DNA of 8,900 bases from CAYSDL01 sp964429875 (lineage in GTDB: Bacteria > Fidelibacterota > Marinisomatia > SCGC-AAA003-L08 > D37C17), in contig CAYSDL010000056.1 in assembly GCA_964429875.1 (NCBI GenBank), forward strand, positions 1 to 8,900. Direction: 5' to 3'. Numbering within the stretch: position 1 is the stretch's first letter; every line of letters begins with the position of its first letter. Below, piece after piece: positions 1 to 7,129 of the stretch. The notes beneath the pieces were generated by a model. The model had not been told where the DNA came from. It was given only the letters and a program-made list of their open reading frames with translations, and did no database searches. The position numbers and the translations under genes were made by a program.

Positions 1-1206
1 AATTAAAATTGTTGATATTTTTTTATTTATTTTATTATCAATCTTATTTGATATTTTTTGGATATTTTTAAAAAACTTAATTTTTTCATCTAAAGAAAAA
101 TTATCACTTAGCTTATCAGCATTATCATACATTTCATTTGCAATAATATATTTTTTTGATTCAATTTCAAAATTCAAACTATCGTCAGATCTATATTCTG
201 CTTGATATAAAAGAGAAATTGATTTTTCTAAATCTCCATCATAATAATTTTTCATAGCCATATTATATAATTGTGATGGAATTTTTTCTCTGGATATATC
301 CATTATCATTTTGATATCTTCCTGTTTTGATTGATAAGGGTTTTGATATTGGAATTCTTGCATCTTTTCTAAACTTCCAATATAGTCTCCATTCATCAAA
401 TCTAAATATGCTTTATCACCATTTGATTGATTACCTCCATAGCCTATACCAAAAGAATAAATAATGCCTAAACTCTGCATGTGAAAATTTTTAATTTTAT
501 CAATATCTTGGGGCTCATTGATATTATCTATTATAAACTCTTCAAACCTAATTTCTAAACCATAGTTATTGTTATTTGTTTTACTAGAATTAGTTATATT
601 AAATCCTAGTCCAAAACTATGGTTCCTTCCATTCCCTGTAGCATTCCCATTTGAAGTATTATAAAATTTTACTTTTGTTAAACCATATGAATAATAAAAA
701 TATGTTGAGAACTTAGGGGCCCATTGTTTAATAATTGTTGAATTAATATTCCAACCTTGAAAATTTGGCTTTAGTTTTATATCTTCATAATAAGCATAAT
801 GAGACATCTGATTATATTTATACCCTATTCCAATAAGAACATCTGCAAAATTTTGATATTTATTGAAAAAATTATATTTCAACATATCTAATTCAATAGA
901 TAAACCTTTTCTATACTTAAAGTCTGTTATATCAGGAAAATCATTATCATTTAATAAATAAGGTGATTCATTATACATTTCTTCACCAATTAAAATATCA
1001 TTCCAATTTTCCCAATAATCATTTCCACCATAACTATAGTGACCAACCTTTATTATATAAGGCATAAATTTTATTGGTTCTCTAAAATTCATTTTATTAA
1101 AATTTTTTTTCCAGAATTTTTCAAAACGTGTACTATAAATATCATCAATTTCAATTGAAAATAACTGAGTTAAAAAAATAAATATTACTAAAAATATTTT
1201 ATTCAT
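1..1206 (-). CDS. Exported beta-barrel-like protein with TPR-like C-terminal region (partial, 3' end off window)
   Basis: I read this frame by hand on the minus strand: ATG at 1206-1204, then 402 open codons to the window edge with no stop, so the C-terminus is missing. Residues 1-18 form a hydrophobic signal peptide (MNKIFLVIFIFLTQLFS). Residues about 45-257 are rich in alternating aromatic/Gly strands (for example VLIGIGYKYNQM near 123-134, STYFYYSYGLTKVKFY near 167-182, SLGIIYSFGIGYGG near 245-258), as in outer-membrane barrels. From about residue 264 the character becomes helical, with a TPR-like stretch at about 310-345 (YNMAMKNYYDGDLEKSISLL). No named family is recognised. Location in the outer membrane is inferred from composition and signal peptide only. 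It is transcribed away from the four-gene operon across a 101-bp spacer. An exported soluble beta protein is the main alternative. That it is a real gene is nearly certain; the barrel call is moderate. Confidence 0.8.
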   Translation of the reverse strand, partial: MNKIFLVIFIFLTQLFSIEIDDIYSTRFEKFWKKNFNKMNFREPIKFMPYIIKVGHYSYGGNDYWENWNDILIGEEMYNESPYLLNDNDFPDITDFKYRKGLSIELDMLKYNFFNKYQNFADVLIGIGYKYNQMSHYAYYEDIKLKPNFQGWNINSTIIKQWAPKFSTYFYYSYGLTKVKFYNTSNGNATGNGRNHSFGLGFNITNSSKTNNNNYGLEIRFEEFIIDNINEPQDIDKIKNFHMQSLGIIYSFGIGYGGNQSNGDKAYLDLMNGDYIGSLEKMQEFQYQNPYQSKQEDIKMIMDISREKIPSQLYNMAMKNYYDGDLEKSISLLYQAEYRSDDSLNFEIESKKYIIANEMYDNADKLSDNFSLDEKIKFFKNIQKISNKIDNKINKKISTILI

Positions 1207-1235
1207 AAATTGGCTCAAATTAAAAATACTATTTA

Positions 1236-1241
1236 ATTATA
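1236..1241 (-). promoter_or_regulatory. Putative -10 element for the minus-strand barrel-like gene
   Basis: Read on the minus strand, these bases are TATAAT, a perfect sigma70-type -10 hexamer about 30 nt upstream of the ATG at 1206. A -35 is weak: TTCAAT at 1263-1258 lies 16 bp away and matches TTGACA at only three positions. In sequence this AT-rich a TATAAT can occur by chance; the placement in a divergent spacer is the main support. Confidence 0.35.
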
Positions 1242-1258
1242 GATGTATATATAAATTA

Positions 1259-1286
1259 TTGAACATTATTCATAAATTTGTATTAA
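1259..1286 (+). promoter_or_regulatory. Putative promoter for the four-gene operon
   Basis: TTGAAC at 1259-1264 and TATTAA at 1281-1286 are separated by 16 bp, a plausible sigma70-like pair placed just ahead of the ATG at 1308. The same stretch also contains TAAATTTG at 1273-1280, which fits the TAnnTTTG -7 box known from Bacteroidota promoters, but no TTTG is seen at the matching -33 position. Either reading is weak in such AT-rich DNA. As the only plus-strand intergenic space before the operon, this is where its promoter should lie unless transcription starts elsewhere. Confidence 0.35.
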
Positions 1287-1297
1287 AATTTTTAATA
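1281..1297. repeat. Perfect 8-bp inverted repeat upstream of the operon
   Basis: TATTAAAA-T-TTTTAATA is a perfect palindrome with a single central base, overlapping the proposed -10 of the operon promoter and ending 10 bp before the ATG at 1308. It could be an operator for a dimeric regulator. All its bases are A or T, so chance occurrence in this background is a serious alternative, and it is too weak and too lacking in a G/C stem to be a terminator. Confidence 0.3.
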
Positions 1298-1307
1298 AAA
1301 TATTTAA

Positions 1308-1970
1308 ATGAAATTTCATATCTATATTATTCTTTTATTGTTTTCAATTATATTTTCATTTGACGAAAAGAGTCTAAATAAATTCACAATATCTAGAATT
1401 CATTATAATGGAGGGGGAGATTGGTACGCAGATCCAAGTTCAATCCCAAACCTTTTAGAATATATAAATAAAAATACTGTAATAAGAACTCAAGAAAAAG
1501 AAATTAGAGTAAAAATAGGCGATGATCAATTTTATTTAAGTCAATATTTATATATAACAGGGCATGGCAATATTAAACTATCCTCAGAAGAAATTGCAAT
1601 CTTGCGTGGTCATTTACTTAATGGGGCATTTTTGCATGCTGATGATAATTATGGTATGGATAAATCATTTAGACAATTAGTGATGTTATTATTTCCCGAA
1701 AAGGAATTAATTGAGATTCCACCATCACACGATCTATTTAATTGTTATTATAAGTTCAGTAATGGTCTTCCTAAAATACATGAACACAATAATAAACCGC
1801 CTCAGGCACTTGGCATATTTGATAAAAAAAAATTAATCTTATTGTATACATATGAGTCAGATCTTGGGGATGGCTGGGAAGATAAAAATGTACATAATGT
1901 CCCAGAAGAAAAAAGGTTGTCTGCTTTAAAAATGGGAACAAATATTATTATACACGCTTTATCAAGATAG
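1308..1970 (+). CDS. DUF4159-family exported protein
   Basis: A 220-residue protein beginning with a hydrophobic signal peptide (residues 1-17), so most likely periplasmic. The rest matches the DUF4159 pattern: RIHYNGGGDWYADPSS at 30-45, a strand ending YITGHG at 82-87, AFLHADDNYGMDKSF at 107-121, a PPSHDLFNCYYKF segment at 138-150, LGIF at 168-171, LLYTYESDLGDGWED at 178-192 and a terminal N212-containing helix ending in HALSR. DUF4159 domains have a glutamine-amidotransferase/ThuA-like fold; at the nucleophile-like turn this protein has HADD rather than Cys, so a classical GATase reaction is unlikely. Length is near that of a stand-alone DUF4159 domain and the gene is intact. In other bacteria DUF4159 is typically found near MoxR/DUF58/BatA-like envelope genes, which are not in this window. 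First gene of the operon, 7 nt before the next. Its upstream region TAATAAAATATTTAA shows no Shine-Dalgarno. Biochemical role unknown. Confidence 0.88.
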   Translation: MKFHIYIILLLFSIIFSFDEKSLNKFTISRIHYNGGGDWYADPSSIPNLLEYINKNTVIRTQEKEIRVKIGDDQFYLSQYLYITGHGNIKLSSEEIAILRGHLLNGAFLHADDNYGMDKSFRQLVMLLFPEKELIEIPPSHDLFNCYYKFSNGLPKIHEHNNKPPQALGIFDKKKLILLYTYESDLGDGWEDKNVHNVPEEKRLSALKMGTNIIIHALSR

Positions 1971-1977
1971 AATATTA

Positions 1978-4900
1978 ATGAATTATATTATAGAAATAAT
2001 AAAAAAATATAGAGCAAAAAATGCTAACCAAACCTTACTTAAAGATTTTATTAGTACTTTTATATTTTTTTTATTACTCTATTTATTTTTTAGCCTTTTT
2101 GAATTTGTTTATTATTTAGATCCTATTAAAAAAACAAAGATATTCAATTTTTATTTTTCATCTTTATCATTAACAATTTTATTTATTATTACAAAATGGT
2201 TTATTACAATCAATTCATTTTTCAATTATAAAAATGATATTGAAGTAGCTAGAGAAATTTGGGATACTAACTCTAATATAAAAGATAAATTGTTAAATAT
2301 TATTCAAATCAATAAGCAAAAAAATTCAAACAATTCAGATCTGAAACAATACGCTTTAAAAAAATTGCAGGGAGATCTTAAAAAATATTTAAAACCAAAC
2401 CAAATTTATTATTTCGGTAAAAATATTAATTTAATTTCAGGAATATTTTTTTTATTTATCTTACTAATACTAACTACTTCATTTGAAAATGCAATTTATA
2501 GATTATATAATTATAAAAAAGAATTTGATCCTCCTCTGCCCTTTACATTAACATCACTTTCGGGCGATTTCACCGGTTTATCTGGAGATACTTTAAGTAT
2601 TAATATCTCTGGACTAGGTATAATTCCAGATAGCATTGATATATATTGGACAGATGAAACTAATATAATAAATAATGCTAGAATAAAACACATTAAGCAG
2701 ATTTATAATTATAAATTTATTAATCTAAATACTACTACTACTTATTGGGCAGAATATCAAAATCCTTCTTTTTTCCCTTCATGGGATAAAATTGTCATTA
2801 ATAAAAATTTAATTAGCATTAAGAAAAGACCTATAATTCAAAATATAAAATTTAAAATTAACCCCCCAAACTATACTAATTTACCTCCTTATACTCATGA
2901 TCAATACAATATGAATCAAATAGAGATTTTAAAAGGAAGCATTGTTAATATTCAAGCTAGTTCAACAAAAGATCTCCATTTAGCATGGATGGTAAATAAT
3001 GATGATAGGATTAATCTTTCAATAAATAAAAATAATTTAAACCATGAATTTATTTTGGATGAGAATATAAATGTTGCACTTTATTGCATTGATAATGATT
3101 TAATCTCAAATATTAATCCTATTCAATTCTCTTTAATTGCAAAAAATGATAACCCTCCTATTATAAATATTCAAACACCCTCATATGAATTTGAACTAAA
3201 TGAAGAATTAACTATTCCTATAAAAGCAAATATTTATGATGATTATGGTATAAATAAAATGTGGCTTGAATATCAAATTATATCACAAGATATTATTGGG
3301 AATAGTGAAAAAATAAAAAAAATTGTAGTTGAGGGTTTCATAGATTCACATGGACAAATCTATCTAAATAAAAACTGGGATATTAATTCCCTTGGTATGT
3401 TAATGGGAGATGAAATTCATTTTTGGATTTGTGCTGAAGATCAAAATAATATCTCTGGCCCAGGGGTTACTAAATCAATAAAACTGATTGGGAAATTCCC
3501 TTCATTAGAGGATCTTTTTTCAAGAGTAGAAGAATACGAAGATGATATTGAAACTATAGTTGATGACATCGAAGATTCATTAGAAGAAATATCTGAAGTT
3601 GCTGAAGAGATAATTTTAGAATCATTAAAAACAAATGACCTTTCATGGGAACAAGAAAAAAAATTAGAAAAAACTTTTGATGAAGCTCATGATATGGTTG
3701 CCCAAATTAAAGAAATACAAGATAATATTAATCAAATATTAGAACAAAATAATGAAAATAATTTATTTGATTCTGATTTATTAGAAAAATTTGATCAATT
3801 TAATGATCTATTACAGAATATGATGACAGATGAACTTCTTGAAGCAATAGATAAATTACAAGAAGCTTTTCAAAATTTAGATCAAAATAAATTGATGGAC
3901 GCTCTAAAAAATTATGAATTTAATATAGAAAAATTTGAAGAAGAATTAGATCGTTTTATTGATATGTTTGAACTTGCATTAGCCGAACAAAAATTAAACG
4001 AACTATCAGAGCACATGGAAAATATGATAAATAAACAAACAAAATTAATAGATGATATCCAGAAAAATAACAATCAATATGCCTTAGAAAAAAAATCTAA
4101 AAAACAAGAATATAGATTTTCTGAATTTGAAGATATTTTAGAGGATGCAGAAAAAAAATTAGACGATATATCTAATAATACTTCTAACCAACTTTCAGAC
4201 CTCTTACATAGCGAACTTAATAAAGAAACTAGTAGTTTATTAGAAAGTCAAACAAGCGATATAAAAGATAATAATAATAATTCAACTAATAAGGAGTCAG
4301 CTCTTTCAAACCTTAATGATATTTCAAACATATTAAATGAAATTTCTGAACAATTTAAAAATGAAAGTGCTGAAAAAATGACTAAAGAATTTATAATAAT
4401 AGTAGATAATCTTTTAACTATTTCTAATCAACAAGAAAAATTAAATTTGGAAACCAAAGGAGTTCGTTCAAATAGTCCTGAATTGAGATCAATTAATCAA
4501 GAACAAAATAATATTGATAGATCCCTTAATCAAATCATGAAACAGTTAATAGATTTATCTAATCAAACATTTTTTGTAGATCAGAAAATAAATAGAAATA
4601 TAGGGAAATTGAAAAATTCAATCTCAAAAACAATTACCAATATAGAGCAAAAAAAAATTGGAACTGCACGAAAAAATCAAACTGAGAATTTAAAATACAT
4701 CAATGAAATAACATTTCTTCTATTATTGTCAATGGAGGAGATGCAAAATAGTTCATCTGCATCTGGATTCGAAAAATTTATGGAATCATTAGAAAATATG
4801 ACTGAGCAACAACAGGGGATAAATCAAGGGACTATGCAATTAAGCCAAATGGGGATGATGCAGCAACAATCAATTTTAGATCAACTAATGCAACAACAAC

Positions 4901-5304
4901 AACAGCTTCAAGATCAATTAGGAGAATTATTGAAAAATAATCCTGGGGAAGATAGTGGTGGACTACCTCAGGTGCAAGAAGACATGGAAGAAATCATCCA
5001 AGATTTTAAACATAAAAATATTAATGCAAAAACTATAGAAAGGCAAGAAAAAATCTTATCTAAAATGTTAGATAGTCAGAAATCATTAACTAAAAAAGAT
5101 TTTTCTGAAAAAAGAAAAAATAAAGTTTCTGAAGATATTACTTATTCTGGTCCAAGTGATATTTCTAAAGATTATGGGAACGAAGAATTATTCTTAATTA
5201 ATGCAATGGAATCTGCTATACAAGAAGGACTATCTGAAGAATATAAAAAATTAATTAGACTTTACTTTCTAGAACTACAAAAAGAAAATAATGATATTAA
5301 ATAA
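1978..5304 (+). CDS. DUF4175-like membrane-anchored Ig/coiled-coil protein
   Basis: A 1108-residue protein. Hydrophobic segments at about 25-46, 57-78 and 150-168 are predicted membrane helices; the remainder should be periplasmic. Residues about 185-500 look like three beta-sandwich (Ig-like) units, marked by SLSGDFTGLSGD (193-204), KINPPNYTNLPPY (293-305) and NDNPPIIN followed by DDYGINKMWLEY (390-432). From about 510 to the C-terminus it is highly charged and helical: long coiled coils, an Asn/Ser linker near 760-780, a Gln/Met-rich stretch at about 943-982, then a conserved-looking IERQEKILSKMLDSQKS block near 1019 and a final helix. This order matches the large DUF4175-like proteins of FCB bacteria, which often lie beside DUF4159 genes. 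No enzymatic motif is seen; a scaffold or mechanical role in the envelope is inference. Its end overlaps the next gene by 14 nt. Family assignment is from pattern memory, not a search. Confidence 0.8.
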   Translation: MNYIIEIIKKYRAKNANQTLLKDFISTFIFFLLLYLFFSLFEFVYYLDPIKKTKIFNFYFSSLSLTILFIITKWFITINSFFNYKNDIEVAREIWDTNSNIKDKLLNIIQINKQKNSNNSDLKQYALKKLQGDLKKYLKPNQIYYFGKNINLISGIFFLFILLILTTSFENAIYRLYNYKKEFDPPLPFTLTSLSGDFTGLSGDTLSINISGLGIIPDSIDIYWTDETNIINNARIKHIKQIYNYKFINLNTTTTYWAEYQNPSFFPSWDKIVINKNLISIKKRPIIQNIKFKINPPNYTNLPPYTHDQYNMNQIEILKGSIVNIQASSTKDLHLAWMVNNDDRINLSINKNNLNHEFILDENINVALYCIDNDLISNINPIQFSLIAKNDNPPIINIQTPSYEFELNEELTIPIKANIYDDYGINKMWLEYQIISQDIIGNSEKIKKIVVEGFIDSHGQIYLNKNWDINSLGMLMGDEIHFWICAEDQNNISGPGVTKSIKLIGKFPSLEDLFSRVEEYEDDIETIVDDIEDSLEEISEVAEEIILESLKTNDLSWEQEKKLEKTFDEAHDMVAQIKEIQDNINQILEQNNENNLFDSDLLEKFDQFNDLLQNMMTDELLEAIDKLQEAFQNLDQNKLMDALKNYEFNIEKFEEELDRFIDMFELALAEQKLNELSEHMENMINKQTKLIDDIQKNNNQYALEKKSKKQEYRFSEFEDILEDAEKKLDDISNNTSNQLSDLLHSELNKETSSLLESQTSDIKDNNNNSTNKESALSNLNDISNILNEISEQFKNESAEKMTKEFIIIVDNLLTISNQQEKLNLETKGVRSNSPELRSINQEQNNIDRSLNQIMKQLIDLSNQTFFVDQKINRNIGKLKNSISKTITNIEQKKIGTARKNQTENLKYINEITFLLLLSMEEMQNSSSASGFEKFMESLENMTEQQQGINQGTMQLSQMGMMQQQSILDQLMQQQQQLQDQLGELLKNNPGEDSGGLPQVQEDMEEIIQDFKHKNINAKTIERQEKILSKMLDSQKSLTKKDFSEKRKNKVSEDITYSGPSDISKDYGNEELFLINAMESAIQEGLSEEYKKLIRLYFLELQKENNDIK
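4891..4905 (+). repeat. CAA trinucleotide tract encoding five glutamines
   Basis: CAACAACAACAACAG encodes Gln5 inside the Gln/Met-rich part of the DUF4175-like protein (around residue 972-976). The unit is a whole codon, so slippage would change the run length without shifting the frame. It is short and may simply reflect the Gln-rich helix around it. Confidence 0.5.
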
Positions 5305-7129
5305 AATAAAAATATTAATATTCTTATACTTTCTACTTACACTTGTTTCAGCAAATGTAAACACAGAATATAAAATTACTAATGAGCAAAAAAAAATATT
5401 GAGCCAAGCTAAATCTCTTATGAAAAGTGGTTTGATTAATGAAGCAGAAAATGTTTACATAGACTTATTCTACAGATATCCTTTCTTAAAAGAAGCCATG
5501 GATCCACTTAAATTGATTCTTAAAAATAAAAAAGATTGGACAGCCCTAAATGATTTAGCATTAAAATTCACTGAAGCAAATAAAAATAGTTTTAAATCTC
5601 AATCTGAAATAATCGAAATTTTTATATGGACAAATAATTCTCAATGGCAAAATATTATAAAAAAAATTTATAATAATAAAATTATATCAGATAAAAATAT
5701 TGAGATAGTTTTGCAAGCGCTAATAAATAATAGTAAGGTTGATGAACTTGATCAACTCATTAATAATCTTCGTTTAAATCGTTCTCCTGATTATTTTTCA
5801 TTTAAATATGGATTATATCATTCAATGAATATGAAATTTGAAGAATCAACAAAAGAATATTTACTCTTCTTGAAATATAACCCATCTAAAAAACTTTTAA
5901 TAAGAAATAGAATTATGGCATTCCCTGATATTGAAACTATAACTAATAAAGTAAAGGATATTCTTAAAACAACAGATTTCAATGAAGCAAAATTATTGTT
6001 AAGCGATATTGAGTTTAGAAATAAAAATTATTTAGGGGCTTATGAATTATTAAAAAAATATTCTACTAACGAAAATGAAAAAATTGAATTTATAAAAAAT
6101 TTAATTCGAATAAAAGAATTTGATATTGCCCAAACAGTAATACATGAAATAATAAAAACAAGTTCAAATAAATTAATTTTAAATAGTGCTGTTATGCAAT
6201 TAGCTAAAACATATGAAAATATTTTTGTATCTAATAAATATGATATGCCAATAACAAATCATATCATAGAAAATCAACTCTTAAATTCGAAGTTTATTAA
6301 AGTAAATAATGATAACTCGTTCTTTTTGACAAGAGCAATAGAAATTTATGATTCTTTAAGCACACATAATAAAGATAATGAATCAACATATTATTTAGCA
6401 GAAATAAAATATCGTATTCTTGGAGATTTAGATGGTGCTTCAACATTATACAAACAAATAGCCAGTAATAAAAAATCACCTAAATTTAAATTAGAATCAA
6501 TAAATAGAATGATTGATGTAATGATTTCAAAAGGAAATTTGGAGAATACGCTTGTATTGATTGATGATCTGAAAAATACAGAAAAATCTAATGAGATTAT
6601 TCAAATATTAAATATTAAAAAAATACAAATTCTCTTTTATCTAAATAAATATGAAGAACTTAAGAGTATATCTGATTTAATTTTAAAAGATAATCTAAAG
6701 AATAATATGTTTTATAACGATGTTCTAAAAATTAATAGCAATATTTTATTATTTAATAATAAAAATCATGAATTAAATCAATATTCATATGCTATGCTTA
6801 AACTATTTCAAAATAAACGGACTGAAGCTATGCAAATATTAAGCTCAATAAATGATATGGATAATGATGCGAATGATAAAATAACTTTTGATTTATCATA
6901 CTTATATTTATTACAAGGGGAGTATGAAAATGCTCTAACAATATTAGAAAATATTGATAACGATTCTGCTTTTAAAGAAGCATCATTATTATTAAAAGCA
7001 GAAATTTTTGATTATATTTTAAACGATAAAACAAAAGCTGTCGAAATATATTTATTTTTATTAGATAATTTTCCTAATAGCATACACTATGAAGTAATAA
7101 GATTACGATTAAGAGATTTAGCAAGTTAA
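5291..7129 (+). CDS. Exported TPR-repeat protein
   Basis: A 612-residue protein with a signal peptide at residues 1-21 (ending TLVSA, a good signal peptidase I site), followed by an almost wholly helical, Lys/Asn-rich chain. TPR-like helix pairs are recognisable at about 35-68 (KSLMKSGLINEAENVYIDLF), 169-200, 236-255, 366-393 (AEIKYRILGDLDGASTLYKQ), 401-428, 532-556 (LSYLYLLQGEYENALTILEN) and 564-597; intervening stretches are probably degenerate repeats. TPR arrays bind protein partners, so an adaptor role in the periplasm is inferred; no catalytic motif is seen. The ATG lies within the last 14 nt of the DUF4175-like gene and is the start that gives a signal peptide; the stop TAA shares one base with the next ATG. 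Both junctions suggest translational coupling. The specific family is not recognised. Confidence 0.82.
   Translation: MILNKIKILIFLYFLLTLVSANVNTEYKITNEQKKILSQAKSLMKSGLINEAENVYIDLFYRYPFLKEAMDPLKLILKNKKDWTALNDLALKFTEANKNSFKSQSEIIEIFIWTNNSQWQNIIKKIYNNKIISDKNIEIVLQALINNSKVDELDQLINNLRLNRSPDYFSFKYGLYHSMNMKFEESTKEYLLFLKYNPSKKLLIRNRIMAFPDIETITNKVKDILKTTDFNEAKLLLSDIEFRNKNYLGAYELLKKYSTNENEKIEFIKNLIRIKEFDIAQTVIHEIIKTSSNKLILNSAVMQLAKTYENIFVSNKYDMPITNHIIENQLLNSKFIKVNNDNSFFLTRAIEIYDSLSTHNKDNESTYYLAEIKYRILGDLDGASTLYKQIASNKKSPKFKLESINRMIDVMISKGNLENTLVLIDDLKNTEKSNEIIQILNIKKIQILFYLNKYEELKSISDLILKDNLKNNMFYNDVLKINSNILLFNNKNHELNQYSYAMLKLFQNKRTEAMQILSSINDMDNDANDKITFDLSYLYLLQGEYENALTILENIDNDSAFKEASLLLKAEIFDYILNDKTKAVEIYLFLLDNFPNSIHYEVIRLRLRDLAS

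Noticed and set aside
1281..1297. Palindrome as a transcription terminator
   Set aside because: The stem is A/T only, has a one-base centre and lies just ahead of a start codon; an operator or chance is more likely.
2511..2693. 60-codon minus-strand ORF
   Set aside because: It lies entirely inside the DUF4175-like gene, has no recognisable protein features, and is explained as an antisense shadow.
6297..6479. 60-codon minus-strand ORF
   Set aside because: It lies entirely inside the TPR gene, shows only AT-driven Leu/Tyr-rich composition and no start context; antisense shadow.
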